A stretch of DNA of 64,000 nt. It comes from DATBLE01 sp963791425. Lineage in GTDB: Bacteria > Actinomycetota > Thermoleophilia > Gaiellales > Gaiellaceae. The translations under genes and the position numbers were made by a program. The notes below the pieces were generated by a model. It made no database searches, was not told the origin of the DNA, and was given only the letters and a program-made list of their open reading frames with translations. The DNA is taken from NCBI GenBank assembly GCA_963791425.1, contig CAWBSE010000004.1:124001-188000 (forward strand), given 5' to 3'. Positions within the stretch are counted from its first letter, which is position 1; every line of letters starts with the position of its first letter. Below, one piece after another: positions 33,425 through 42,627 of this stretch.

Positions 33425-34843
33425 TTACTGCGACCGGAGCAGCACCGACCGGTCGACCTTGTTGCCGTTCACGTCGCCGGCGTTGATCTCGATGTTGTAG
33501 TCGTGGCCCTTCACCGTCGTGAGCGGCGCCGCGAACGACACCCAGCCGTCAGGGCCGATCACCGATGTGGGCTGGGCCGTCTTGATCACCTTGCCCTTGT
33601 CGTAGACGGCGATGGTCATGCCGACCTTCGCGCCCGCGCCCGACCGGGCGTACAGCTCGAGCGCCGAGAACTTGACGACGGGGTTCGTGACGCCGCCCTT
33701 GACGAAGATCTCCGGGTTGCGGCCGTCGTACTGCTGGGCGAGGGCGGCGAATGTGCTGAACCCGGGCTTCTTCGTGCCGTTGCGCTGGATCAGTCCGCTC
33801 TGCCACGCGCTTGTGGCGTCGTCGCGGAGGATGAACCAGATGAACATCTGGACGTTGGGGTCGTCGGCGGCGAAGGTCAGCGCCTGCTTGATGTACGCGG
33901 TCTGCTGCGCGTAGGTGACGCCCTTCGGCTCTTCCGGCTTCGTCTCGTGGCCGTACTCGGTGATCCAGACCGGGACGTTGTGGTGGAACCATTTCTGGAG
34001 CTGGTCCTCGAAGTGGGGGAGGCTTGCCAGCGTCACGTTCGGCCAGCGCGTGTTCGCGAGCGGCTTCCCGTTGATCGAGGTCGGGTACGGATGGTGCGAC
34101 CAGGCGTTGAACTTGATCTGCGGCTTCTGCTGCGACACGAGCTCGGCGAACTTGCCGGGCGACTCGGTCTCTTGCGTTCCCTTCTTGCCGAGGTAGCGGT
34201 CGCGGCCGCGGGCCGAGGTTTCACCGGCGCCGACCAGGGCGCGGGAGTTGCCCGCCTTGATGCCGGCATACGCGGCGCGGTACAGCTTCGCGTAGATCGC
34301 GGGCGCGGACGGCTTGCCCTTCGTGTCGTACTGGGGCGAGAGGAACTGGCCGAGGTTCGACTCGTTCCACACCGTGAAGTAGCGGACGAACGGGTAGCCG
34401 TTGTACCGGCCCGAGTATCGAGAGGCCAGCGCCTGCGCGAACTTCTGCAGGTCGGCGTAGTTCGTCGGCGCAAAGTTCTGGCCCTTGCCGCCGTTGGCCC
34501 ACGAGGGCGTGCCCCAGATGGTCAGCATGACCTCCATCCCGTGGAGCCCTGCGTTGCGGACGAACTCGTCGAGATCGTCGAAGCGGTAGGTCGAGTCGAA
34601 CGGGTTGGCCGCGTTGGCGGGCCGGCTCTGGGCGATCCGGGACCAGTAGACCGTGGTCCGGACGATGCCTGCGTGCGCCTGCTGGGCGGAGTCGAAGACG
34701 CTGAGACGGTCGTCGCGCCAGCGGAGGCTGGGATCGTCCTGGAATCCGACCATCATGCGCGGCGCAGCCGACGCGGTGAGCGGGAACAGGACAGCGACTG
34801 CCGTCACAGAGGCCGCGGCAAGGATGAACAGGCGCAAACGCAT
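33425..34843 (-). CDS. secreted glycoside hydrolase (clan A TIM barrel)
   Basis: 472 residues. Signal peptide LFILAAASVTAVAVLF...TASA (about 1-26). The barrel (about 30-360) has VYWSRIAQ, VMLTIWGTPSWAN, the acid/base motif VWNESN (Asn160, Glu161) and a nucleophile in VWITEYG (Glu296), the pattern of GH-A families such as GH5/GH39. A beta-rich C-terminal domain (about 370-472) may bind carbohydrate. Substrate not predictable. It is convergent with glmS, with only 4 bp between the stops. Confidence 0.82.
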   Translation of the reverse strand: MRLRLFILAAASVTAVAVLFPLTASAAPRMMVGFQDDPSLRWRDDRLSVFDSAQQAHAGIVRTTVYWSRIAQSRPANAANPFDSTYRFDDLDEFVRNAGLHGMEVMLTIWGTPSWANGGKGQNFAPTNYADLQKFAQALASRYSGRYNGYPFVRYFTVWNESNLGQFLSPQYDTKGKPSAPAIYAKLYRAAYAGIKAGNSRALVGAGETSARGRDRYLGKKGTQETESPGKFAELVSQQKPQIKFNAWSHHPYPTSINGKPLANTRWPNVTLASLPHFEDQLQKWFHHNVPVWITEYGHETKPEEPKGVTYAQQTAYIKQALTFAADDPNVQMFIWFILRDDATSAWQSGLIQRNGTKKPGFSTFAALAQQYDGRNPEIFVKGGVTNPVVKFSALELYARSGAGAKVGMTIAVYDKGKVIKTAQPTSVIGPDGWVSFAAPLTTVKGHDYNIEINAGDVNGNKVDRSVLLRSQ

Positions 34844-34972
34844 CAGGTAGAGCTCCCTTCGGTCGGGACAGGCTCGAAACAGACTAGCGACCCCTTTCCC
34901 ACAAGCCAGCGGTTCTTACACACCCCTTACCTGGATGATTGATACGTAAGTCACGCGCCGCGGCTCGGGGCC
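34844..34972. other. intergenic region upstream of the glycoside hydrolase gene
   Basis: 129 bp between the glycoside hydrolase start and the 3' end of the ArfB-like gene, both on the minus strand. It is less GC-rich than its surroundings (for example CTGGATGATTGATACGTAAG at 34931-34950) and probably holds the hydrolase promoter. The minus-strand bases AGGGAG just before the ATG could be a ribosome-binding site. No gene seen. Confidence 0.5.
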
Positions 34973-35365
34973 TCAGTCTGGTGGCCGGCGCAACCGCTTC
35001 GTCTCCGCCCGCCGGCGCTTCTGGTCGAGCCGCCGTTGCCGCGATGCCGAGGTGGGCTTCGTCGCGACGCGCCGCCGCTCCACCTTGAGCGCCTGCCGAA
35101 GCACCTCGACGAGCCGCTCGGTGGCCAGTTCGCGGTTTCGGTGCTGGCTCCGCTCGTCCTGGGCGATCGCGCGCAGCACCGGCCCCGCCTTCGCGATCAC
35201 CCGCTTCTTCTGCGTCGCGGTCAGCGCCGACGACGTCTCGACGTCGAGCAGCGCCTCGACACGCGTCTCCGATTTCTGGGCGTGCTGGCCGCCGGGGCCG
35301 CTCGAGCGCGAGAAGCGGAGCTCGATCTCGTCGAGCGGGAGGGTCACCGACCGCGTGACGCGCAT
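34973..35365 (-). CDS. arfB: ArfB/YaeJ-like peptidyl-tRNA hydrolase (ribosome rescue)
   Basis: 130-residue class I release-factor-like protein freeing stalled ribosomes. GGQ motif at residues 25-27 in RSSGPGGQHAQKSETRVE, and a basic C-terminal tail (KRRRAETKRLRR) that enters the empty mRNA channel. ATG 35365 is chosen; an upstream ATG at 35380 would overlap the divergent HAD gene. Short length without domain 1 separates it from RF1/RF2. Confidence 0.9.
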   Translation of the reverse strand: MRVTRSVTLPLDEIELRFSRSSGPGGQHAQKSETRVEALLDVETSSALTATQKKRVIAKAGPVLRAIAQDERSQHRNRELATERLVEVLRQALKVERRRVATKPTSASRQRRLDQKRRRAETKRLRRPPD

Positions 35366-35378
35366 AAACTCGCCGGAC

Positions 35379-36155
35379 ATGGCAGCCATTCTGCTCGACG
35401 TCGACGGAGTTCTCCACGTTTCGGGTGAGCCGATCCCCGGTGCGGCCGAGGCGGTCGCCGAGCTGCGCGCCGCCGGGCACCGGCTCCGGTTCGTCTCGAA
35501 CAACACGACGAAGGCGCGGGCAACGCTCGCGGAGGAGCTGCGCCGGTGCGGGATCGAACTCGACGACTCCGAGCTGCAGACGACGGCCGCCGCCGCGGCG
35601 CGGGCGCTCTCCGGGCGGCGGGTGCTCACGCTCGTGATGGCCGCGCTCGTCGCCGACCTGGAAGGGATCGAGCTCGTCGGCGACGGCGCCGAGGCAGTCC
35701 TGCTCGGCGGCTGCGACGAGACCGAGGAGACGGGTCGGGTGTTCAGCTACATGAACCTGGCGCGCGCATTCGGGGAGCTCGAGCTCGGCGCCGATCTCTA
35801 CTGCCTGCACAAGAACCAGTGGTGGCAGACCTCCCGCGGCCCGCTGCTCGATTCGGGCGCGTTCGTCGCCGGGCTCGAGTACGCGTCCGGGATCGAGGCG
35901 ACCGTGCTCGGGAAGCCGAGCCCGGCCTACTTCGAGGCTGCGCTCGAGGCGCTCGACGCCGAGCCGGGGCTGACGTGGATGGTCGGCGACGATCTGGAGG
36001 CCGACATCGAGGGTGCGCAGCGGTACGGGCTGAAGACCGTGCTCGTCCGCACCGGCAAGTTCCGGCCCGAGCAGCTCGACCGCACGACGATCGTTCCCGA
36101 CGCGGTCGTCAGCTCGATCGCGTACCTCCCCGAGTGGCTGGAGCGCGCGGGATGA
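35379..36155 (+). CDS. HAD-IIA hydrolase (NagD/LHPP-like)
   Basis: 258-residue phosphatase. Motif I is LLDVDGVLHVSGEP, motif II FVSNNTTKARATL, then GLEYASGIEATVLGKPSPAYF with the motif III Lys, and motif IV MVGDDLEADIEGAQ. Family members hydrolyse sugar phosphates, phosphoglycolate or phospholysine/histidine; the substrate here is unknown. First gene of the long coupled run acpS-nnr-alr. Confidence 0.9.
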   Translation: MAAILLDVDGVLHVSGEPIPGAAEAVAELRAAGHRLRFVSNNTTKARATLAEELRRCGIELDDSELQTTAAAAARALSGRRVLTLVMAALVADLEGIELVGDGAEAVLLGGCDETEETGRVFSYMNLARAFGELELGADLYCLHKNQWWQTSRGPLLDSGAFVAGLEYASGIEATVLGKPSPAYFEAALEALDAEPGLTWMVGDDLEADIEGAQRYGLKTVLVRTGKFRPEQLDRTTIVPDAVVSSIAYLPEWLERAG

Positions 36156-36514
36156 CTGTCGGCGTCGACCTGATCGAGATCGAGCGCGTGCGCCGGGCGC
36201 TCGACCGGTACCCGAACTTTCGCGAGCGCTGCTTCACCAAGGCCGAGCAGGCCTACTGCGACTCGCGCCCGAACCCGGCGCAGCACTACGCGGCGCGTTT
36301 CGCCGGCAAGGAGGCCGTCGGGAAGTCGATCGGCTTCGGCGTCGCCCGCGCGTTCGCCTGGCGGGACGTGGAGATCGCGGGCCGGCCGAAGCCGCACGTC
36401 CGGCTTTCCGGCCGGGTCGAGGCGTGGGCGGCCAAGGTGGGCGCCGCGCGGCTCGACCTGTCGATGACGCACTCCCGGGAGCTCGCCGCGGCGGTTTGCG
36501 TCGCCGATGCTTGA
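36152..36514 (+). CDS. acpS: holo-[acyl-carrier-protein] synthase
   Basis: 120-residue phosphopantetheinyl transferase activating ACP. GVDLIEIERVRRAL carries the metal-binding Asp, ARFAGKEAVGKSIG the second motif, and LSMTHSRELAAAVCV the C-terminal strand. ATG 36152 overlaps the HAD stop (ATGA), and the 3' end overlaps nnr by 8 bp. acpS-nnr-alr is conserved in Actinomycetota. Confidence 0.96.
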   Translation: MTVGVDLIEIERVRRALDRYPNFRERCFTKAEQAYCDSRPNPAQHYAARFAGKEAVGKSIGFGVARAFAWRDVEIAGRPKPHVRLSGRVEAWAAKVGAARLDLSMTHSRELAAAVCVADA

Positions 36515-37805
36515 CCCGCTCTACACGTCGGAGGAGATGAAGGCGGCCGAGGCCGGCCACGACGTCCCGGCGCTGATGGAGCGGGCCGGGCGCGCGGTCG
36601 CCGAGGAGGCGCTGCGGCGCTACCCGGACGCGCGCTCGTTCGGCGCGGTGTGCGGGGGAGGGGCGAACGGCGGCGACGGGCGGATCGCGCTCGACGTGCT
36701 GCGCGGTGCGGGTCGCATCGTCGAGGAGGGGACGGAGGGCGACGTCCTGATCGACGCACTGCTTGGCACCGGGTTCCGGGGCGAGTTGCGCGCCGAGGCG
36801 GCGGCGCAGATCGAGGCGATCAACGCCGCGGGTGTTCCTGTCGTTTCCGTCGATCTCCCGTCCGGGGTGGACTCGGACACCGGCGAGATCGAGGACGCCG
36901 CCGTACGCGCCGACGTGACGGTGACGATGCACGGCCCGAAGGTAGGCCTCGAAGTCGCCCCGGGCCGCTTCAACGCAGGCGAGGTTGTGGTCGCCGATAT
37001 CGGCCTGGAGCCGCGAGTGACCGCCTCCTCTCTCGTCACGGAAGGGGTCCTCGGCCTCGTTCCTCGGAAACGCGGGAGCGACAACAAGTACACCGCCGGC
37101 GCCGTTCTCGTGGTCGGCGGCTCCCAGGGAATGGAGGGCGCAGTGACGCTCGCCGCCTCGGCGGCCTTTCGTGCGGACGCGGGGTACGTGACCGTCTGCT
37201 CCGACGTGGAGCCACGGATGCTCGAGGCTGTCAAACGCCCACTCGAGGACGCAATCGCGCTTGCTCCCAGGCACGGTGCGATCGCCGTGGGTCCGGGTCT
37301 CGGGCGTTCCCCGGAGAAGCAGGAGTTCGTCCGTCGGCTGCTCAGGGAGAGTGATCTGCCCGCGGTGGTCGACGCCGACGCCCTCCATGCATTCGAGCCC
37401 CGGCCGATCGTCCCGACCGTGCTCACTCCGCATGCAGGTGAGCTCGCTCAGATGCTCGATCGCGATTCCGCCTGGGTGTCGGCGCATCGACTGGAGGCGG
37501 TGAGGGAGGCTGCGAGGCGTTTCGCCCCGGCGACCTGCGTGCTCAAGGGCGCAGACCTGCTGATCGCCGACGACGACGAGGACGGTGGCGTGCTGGTCGT
37601 TTCGCTCGGCCCTCCGTCGCTCGCCACTGCCGGGACCGGCGACGTCCTCACCGGGGTCATCTCTGCGTTTCTGGCCAAGGGCCTGTCGGGCTGGGAAGCC
37701 GCCGCGGCCGGGGCGGTCGCCTGTGACCTGGCAGCGCGGCTCGGGCCCTCTCGCGGCCTCATCGCCTCCGACGTCGTCGCGCTGCTCCCGGCTGCACTCG
37801 AGTGA
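36507..37805 (+). CDS. nnr: bifunctional NAD(P)H-hydrate epimerase / ADP-dependent dehydratase
   Basis: 432-residue metabolite-repair enzyme restoring damaged NAD(P)H. The N-terminal epimerase domain (1-190) has CGGGANGGDGR, DALLGTGFRGE and VSVDLPSGVDSDTG; the C-terminal kinase-like dehydratase has NKYTAGAVLVVGGS, VVDADAL, LTPHAGELAQ and ATAGTGDVLTGV. It is about 40-60 residues shorter than usual: the stretch after GGDGR before VLIDALLGTG is strongly reduced in the epimerase half, which could be a natural compaction. Confidence 0.93.
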   Translation: MLDPLYTSEEMKAAEAGHDVPALMERAGRAVAEEALRRYPDARSFGAVCGGGANGGDGRIALDVLRGAGRIVEEGTEGDVLIDALLGTGFRGELRAEAAAQIEAINAAGVPVVSVDLPSGVDSDTGEIEDAAVRADVTVTMHGPKVGLEVAPGRFNAGEVVVADIGLEPRVTASSLVTEGVLGLVPRKRGSDNKYTAGAVLVVGGSQGMEGAVTLAASAAFRADAGYVTVCSDVEPRMLEAVKRPLEDAIALAPRHGAIAVGPGLGRSPEKQEFVRRLLRESDLPAVVDADALHAFEPRPIVPTVLTPHAGELAQMLDRDSAWVSAHRLEAVREAARRFAPATCVLKGADLLIADDDEDGGVLVVSLGPPSLATAGTGDVLTGVISAFLAKGLSGWEAAAAGAVACDLAARLGPSRGLIASDVVALLPAALE

Positions 37806-38686
37806 CGGAGGTCGTCACCGGCGCGTTCTCGTACACCGGGCGGGCGATCGCCGAGCGGCTGCTCGCCTCCGGCCGCGAGGTGCGGACGCTCAGCCGGTCG
37901 CCCGGCGACATCGACATCCCGGTCGCACCGCTCCAGTTCGACGACCCGGCGGCGCTCCGGGACGCGATGCGCGGCGTCGAGACCTTCTTCAACACGTACT
38001 GGATCCGGTTCGAGCACGGCGGAGCGACGTTCGCCCAGGCGGTCGAGCGTTCGCGGATGCTGTTCGAGGCGGCGGCCGCCGAGGGCGCGACGCGCATCGT
38101 CCACATCTCGGTGTCGAGCCCGTCCCACGACTCGCCCTTTCCGTACTTCAGCGGCAAGGCGGCGGTCGAGGACGCGCTCGCCGCGGTCGGCGTGCCGTAC
38201 GCGATTGTCCGGCCGACGCTCGTCTTCGGCGCCCGCGACATCCTCGTCAACAACATCGCCTGGATCCTCCGCCGGTTCCCGCTGTTCCTCGTCCCGGGCC
38301 GCGGCGACTACCGCGTCCAGCCCGTCGCCGTCGAGGACGTCGCCCGGCTGGCGGTCGAGACGCCCCAGGGCGTCGTCGATGCCGCCGGCCCGGAGACGCT
38401 CACCTTCCTCGAGCTCGTCCATGACGTTGCGCGGGCCGTCGGCTCGCGCGCGCGGATCGTCCGGGCGAGCCCTGCCCTCGCGCTCGGGCTGACGCGCGTT
38501 GCCGGGCTCGCGCTGCGAGATATCGTCCTGACGCGTGACGAACTGGGCGGGCTGATGCACTCCCTGCTCGTCTCGGACGACCCTCCGACCGGCACCGTCG
38601 GCTTCGGCGGCTGGCTGGCGGAGAACCGCGATTCGCTCGGAAGGAGCTACGTGTCGGAGCTGGCGCAGAACTGGAGAGGACGATGA
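37802..38686 (+). CDS. NAD(P)-binding NmrA/SDR-atypical protein
   Basis: 294 residues. The Rossmann start EVVTGAFSYTGRAIAERLL replaces the canonical GxxGxxG by a G-A-x-S-Y-T-G form seen in atypical SDRs. RIVHISVSSPSHDSP, YFSGKAAVEDAL (YxxxK-like) and VRPTLVFGARDILVNNI follow. Related to NDUFA9-like/NmrA nucleotide-binding proteins; no reaction can be assigned. GTG overlaps the nnr stop, and the gene is coupled onward to alr. Confidence 0.8.
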   Translation: MTEVVTGAFSYTGRAIAERLLASGREVRTLSRSPGDIDIPVAPLQFDDPAALRDAMRGVETFFNTYWIRFEHGGATFAQAVERSRMLFEAAAAEGATRIVHISVSSPSHDSPFPYFSGKAAVEDALAAVGVPYAIVRPTLVFGARDILVNNIAWILRRFPLFLVPGRGDYRVQPVAVEDVARLAVETPQGVVDAAGPETLTFLELVHDVARAVGSRARIVRASPALALGLTRVAGLALRDIVLTRDELGGLMHSLLVSDDPPTGTVGFGGWLAENRDSLGRSYVSELAQNWRGR

Positions 38687-39705
38687 CGCGGTCGGAGATC
38701 ACGATCGACCTCGGCGCGATCCGGCGGAACGCCAAGCTCCTGCTCGAGGCGCTCGACGGGGCCGAGCTCTGGGCCGTCGTCAAGGCCGACGGCTACGGGC
38801 ACGGCGCGGTCAACGCCGCCGACGGCGCGCTCGGCGCCGGCGCGACCGCGCTCTGCGTGACCACGGTCGCGGAGGCGCTCGCCCTGCGGCCGGAGTTCCC
38901 GACCGTGCGGATCATCGTCCTGGGGCCGGCGTCGAACCGCGAGATCGCGGCCGCGCGCGACGCCGGGCTCGAGCTCGTCGTCTCCGACGACGGGCCGCTG
39001 CCGGACGACATCCCCATCCACCTGAAACTCGACACCGGGATGGGGCGCTGGGGCCTGTCCGAGCTCCCGCCGCCGCCGGTCCAGGTCGTCGGCCTGATGT
39101 CACACCTCGCCACGGCCGACTCCGATCCGGCGTTCGCGGAGAAGCAGATCGAGCGGTTCCGCGAGGCGACCGCGCCGTACGCCGGCTACACGCGCCACAT
39201 CGCCAACAGTGCGGCGGCGCTGAAGCTCCCGTCGGCGCGGCTCGACGCCGCCCGCTGCGGGATCGCCCTGTACGGCCTCTCGCCGTCCGGCGGCGACCCT
39301 GCCGACGACGGGCTCGAGCCGGCGCTCGGCTGGCGCAGCGAGCTGGCGCTGGTGAAGCAGCTCGGCGCGGGCGAGAGCACCGGGTACGGCCGCCGCTTCG
39401 TGGCGAAGAGGCCGACCTGGATCGGGATCGTGCCCGTCGGGTACGGCGACGGGTTCCGGCGCGACCTGACCGGGACGTCTGTGCGCGTCGGCGGCGAGCT
39501 CCGAAAGGTGATCGGGACGATCTCGATGGACTCGTTCGCGGTCGAGCTCGCGGACGAGCTGCCGGCCGGGACGCCCGTGACCCTTGTCGGCCACGGCGTG
39601 CTCGCCGACGACCACGCGCGCGTCGCCGACACGATCGCCTACGAGCTCGTCTGCGGCATCAACTCCAGCGCGCTGCGCGCCCGCCGCACCGTCGTCGACG
39701 GCTGA
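38683..39705 (+). CDS. alr: alanine racemase
   Basis: 340-residue PLP enzyme making D-alanine for peptidoglycan. The PLP lysine is Lys34 in VVKADGYGHG. Barrel segments LKLDTGMGRWG and HIANSAAAL and the C-terminal catalytic tyrosine region VPVGYGDGFRR are present. SMDSF and the end SSALRARRTVV match the family. Slightly short (usual 360-380). ATG overlaps the preceding stop; its own stop overlaps the CCA-transferase start (TGATG). Confidence 0.95.
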   Translation: MTRSEITIDLGAIRRNAKLLLEALDGAELWAVVKADGYGHGAVNAADGALGAGATALCVTTVAEALALRPEFPTVRIIVLGPASNREIAAARDAGLELVVSDDGPLPDDIPIHLKLDTGMGRWGLSELPPPPVQVVGLMSHLATADSDPAFAEKQIERFREATAPYAGYTRHIANSAAALKLPSARLDAARCGIALYGLSPSGGDPADDGLEPALGWRSELALVKQLGAGESTGYGRRFVAKRPTWIGIVPVGYGDGFRRDLTGTSVRVGGELRKVIGTISMDSFAVELADELPAGTPVTLVGHGVLADDHARVADTIAYELVCGINSSALRARRTVVDG

Positions 39706-40733
39706 TGCTCAGCTTGGATCTGGTCGCCGAGCTGTTCACCGAGGAGGAGGCCTGGGTCGTCGGCGGCGCGATCCGCGACGAGCTGCTCGGCCGTCCGGCG
39801 TTCGACCTCGACATCGCCTGCCGCGAGCCGGAGCGCGCCGCGCGGGCGCTCGTCGCCCGGCACGGCGACGCGGTGTTCCCGCTGAACGAGGAGTTCGGCG
39901 CGTGGCGCGTGGTGCTCGACCGCAGCCGCACCGTCGACTTCTCGCCGCTCCGCGGCGAGACGATCGACGAGGACCTCGCGGGGCGCGACTTCACCGCGAA
40001 CGCGATCGCGCTGCCGGTGCGCGGGGGCGACTACCTCGACCCGTTCGACGGCCGCGACGCGATCGAGCGGAAGGCGCTGCGCACCGTCACGGACGCCGTC
40101 TTCGACGACGACCCGCTGCGGCTCTTGCGCGGGGTGCGGCTCGAGGGCGAGCTCGGCTTCCGGCTCGACCCGGCGGCCGAGGAGCTGACGCGCGCGAAGG
40201 CCTCGCTCCTCACCCGGTCGGCGGGTGAGCGGATCCTCGACGAGCTCCGCCGTCTGGGCGCCGACGGGATCGAGCGGCTCGGCGAGCTCGGCCTGCTCGA
40301 GCCGCTCGGCGGCCACGTCGACCCGCGGCTGCACGCATTCGACTCACCCTGGTTCAGGCTGACGGTCACCTTCGGGGAGAACCTCCGGCGGCTGCCGATC
40401 CCGGGCGACCTGCGCCGGTTCGCCGGCATCGTCCTCCGGGCCGATGCGCCGGCCGACGACTCACCGCGAATGATCCACCGGTTCCGCTGCGCGACCGAGC
40501 CGTTCGCGCTCGAGGCGCTCGCCTTCACGGGCGCGGCGCCCTCGTTCGTGCGCGCCGTCGAGCGTGCACGCAAGGACGAGCCGGCCGAGCCGCTCCTCCG
40601 CGGCGACGAGCTCGGGATCGAGCCCGGCCCGGAGGTGGGGCGGCTATTGGCGTTGATCGCGGAGGAGCGCGCTGCAGGCACACTCTCCACGAGGGAGGAG
40701 GCTCTGGATCTTGTCCGACGATCGCTGGAGTAG
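39705..40733 (+). CDS. CCA tRNA nucleotidyltransferase / poly(A) polymerase family protein
   Basis: 342 residues. The nucleotidyltransferase head has VVGGAIRDELLG and the metal pair FDLDIA, DFSPLRGETIDEDLAGRDFTANAIA, and PLRLLRGVRLEGELGF of the RNA-binding head. The tail is shorter than in bacterial CCA enzymes (about 400-450). It may add or repair CCA; the nearby tRNA-Pro gene lacks an encoded CCA, consistent with need for this activity, but another CCA enzyme may exist elsewhere. Confidence 0.85.
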   Translation: MLSLDLVAELFTEEEAWVVGGAIRDELLGRPAFDLDIACREPERAARALVARHGDAVFPLNEEFGAWRVVLDRSRTVDFSPLRGETIDEDLAGRDFTANAIALPVRGGDYLDPFDGRDAIERKALRTVTDAVFDDDPLRLLRGVRLEGELGFRLDPAAEELTRAKASLLTRSAGERILDELRRLGADGIERLGELGLLEPLGGHVDPRLHAFDSPWFRLTVTFGENLRRLPIPGDLRRFAGIVLRADAPADDSPRMIHRFRCATEPFALEALAFTGAAPSFVRAVERARKDEPAEPLLRGDELGIEPGPEVGRLLALIAEERAAGTLSTREEALDLVRRSLE

Positions 40734-41415
40734 GACCGCCGCCAAGCTGGGCGAGCTGGAGGAGCGCCGCCGCGAGGTGTTCACCGAGGCCGTCCGGGCC
40801 TTCGTGCAGCCGGAGGGCGGCGAGCATGCGCTCGACGTCGGCACCGGGACGGGTGCGCTCGCCTTCGCGTTGTCGCCGTACGTCGCCGACGTCCTCGCCG
40901 TCGACAGGTCGCCGGAGCTGCTCGCGGAGGGCCGCAAGCGCGGCAGTGCCTTCGCCAACGTCACCTTCGTCGAGGGTGATGCGACCAGGCTCGACATCAC
41001 GCGGGGGACGTTCGACATCGCGGGCTGCTCCCGGGTGCTCCACCACGTGCACCGGCCGGAGATGGTGGTCGCGTCGCTCGCGCGGGCGGTCAAGTTCGGC
41101 GGGCACGTCGTCGTCATCGATCAGATCGCGCCGGCCGACCCGCTGGTCGCCGTCGACCTCGATCGCTTCGAGCGTGCCCGCGACTCCGAGCACCAGCGGC
41201 TGCTGCCCGACGCCGACATGCGCGGGCTGATCGAGGCGAACGGGCTCGTCGTCGTGCGGACGCAGTTCACCGAGGAGAAGCGGAACCTCACGTGGTACCT
41301 CGACCTCGCCGACTGCACCGGCGAGGAACGCGAGCGGGCCGAGGAGCTGGCGCCGCCGCAGCCGACCGCGACCGTCGGCTGGTACCTGGCCGTTCGGCCG
41401 CTGCTCGGTACATAG
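40711..41415 (+). CDS. class I SAM-dependent methyltransferase
   Basis: 234 residues. SAM motif I ALDVGTGTGALAFAL, acidic loop VLAVDRSPELL, motif FVEGDATRLD and the post-I strand GGHVVVIDQIAP. Resembles UbiE/COQ5-type methyltransferases; substrate unknown. TTG start at 40711 overlaps the CCA-transferase 3' end by 23 bp. Confidence 0.85.
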   Translation: MSDDRWSRTAAKLGELEERRREVFTEAVRAFVQPEGGEHALDVGTGTGALAFALSPYVADVLAVDRSPELLAEGRKRGSAFANVTFVEGDATRLDITRGTFDIAGCSRVLHHVHRPEMVVASLARAVKFGGHVVVIDQIAPADPLVAVDLDRFERARDSEHQRLLPDADMRGLIEANGLVVVRTQFTEEKRNLTWYLDLADCTGEERERAEELAPPQPTATVGWYLAVRPLLGT

Positions 41416-41424
41416 GATCTCGGG

Positions 41425-42627
41425 GTGGACCGGGGTCTCATGCTCACGCGTCTGGCCGACCTCGCCGTCGAGTTGGGCGCCAACGTCCAGCCCGGCCAGA
41501 TCGTCACGATCGGCGCCGACCACGGACAGTTCGAGCTCGCCCGGGCGATCGCCGACAGCGCGTACCGGCGCGGCGCCAAGTTCGTCGACGTCCAGTACTT
41601 CGACCCGTACGTGAAGCGCGCCCGGATCGCGCACGCGGCCGACGACACCCTCGGCTTCGTGCCCTCCTGGTTCACCTACCGGATGCTCGCCATCGGTGAG
41701 GAGCACGCCGCCCGGATCTCGCTCGCCGGCCCGACCACGACCGGGCTGCTCGACGACCTCGACCCGGAGCGCGCCGGCCGCGACCAGCTGCCGTTCATCA
41801 AGGAGATCCTCGACGTGATCGCCCTCAACACGACGAACTGGACGGTCGTCCCCTGCCCCGGCATGCCGTGGGCGCAGCTCGTCTTCCCGGATCTGTCGCC
41901 CGAGGACGCGCTCGACCTGCTGTGGGAGCAAGTTGCGCACGTCTGCCGGCTCGACGAGCCCGACCCCGTCGCCGCCTGGAGCGAGCGCGCCGCCGCGCTG
42001 ACCGTCGCAGCCGAGCGGCTGAACGAGCGCCGCTTCGACGCGCTGCACTACGAAGGCCCCGGCACCGACCTGACGATCGGCCTCCTGCCCTCGTCCACGT
42101 TCCACGCGGCGCAGGACACGACCGTCGACGGCATCGTCCACCTGGCGAACCTGCCGACCGAGGAGGTCTACGCCACCCCTGACCCCATGCGCGCGGACGG
42201 GCACGTCCGCTCGACGAAGCCGCTCGTCCTCGGCGACGGGACGATCATCCGCGGCCTCGAGGTTCGCTTCGAGGGCGGCCGGGCGGTCCAGATCGACGCG
42301 GAGCAGGGCGCCGCCGTCATGCGCGGCCGCGCCGCCTTCGACGAGGGCGCGGCCAGGCTGGGCGAGGTGGCGCTCGTCGACCGCGAGGGCCGGATCGGCA
42401 AGCTCGGCACCGTCTTCTACGACACGCTCCTCGACGAGAACGCCGCCAGCCACATCGCGCTCGGCGACGGCTTCAACAACGGCCTCGTCGGCGAGGACAG
42501 GGAGCGCCGGAACCGGAGCGCGATCCATATCGACTTCATGATCGGCAACGACGACCTCGCCGTCACCGGCATCACCCGCGAGGGCGAGCGCGTGCCCGTC
42601 CTCCGCGGCGGTTCCTGGCAGCTCTAG
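41425..42627 (+). CDS. M29 family aminopeptidase
   Basis: 400-residue co-catalytic metallopeptidase (thermophilic aminopeptidase type). The N-terminal domain has the family-like LAVELGANVQPGQIVTI. Metal ligands lie in NLPTEEVYATPD (Glu) and ASHIALGDGFN (His), with HIDFMIG near the end carrying His and Asp. Broad N-terminal amino acid release in the cytosol is expected. GTG start 9 bp after the methyltransferase; last plus-strand gene of the run. Confidence 0.93.
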   Translation: MDRGLMLTRLADLAVELGANVQPGQIVTIGADHGQFELARAIADSAYRRGAKFVDVQYFDPYVKRARIAHAADDTLGFVPSWFTYRMLAIGEEHAARISLAGPTTTGLLDDLDPERAGRDQLPFIKEILDVIALNTTNWTVVPCPGMPWAQLVFPDLSPEDALDLLWEQVAHVCRLDEPDPVAAWSERAAALTVAAERLNERRFDALHYEGPGTDLTIGLLPSSTFHAAQDTTVDGIVHLANLPTEEVYATPDPMRADGHVRSTKPLVLGDGTIIRGLEVRFEGGRAVQIDAEQGAAVMRGRAAFDEGAARLGEVALVDREGRIGKLGTVFYDTLLDENAASHIALGDGFNNGLVGEDRERRNRSAIHIDFMIGNDDLAVTGITREGERVPVLRGGSWQL

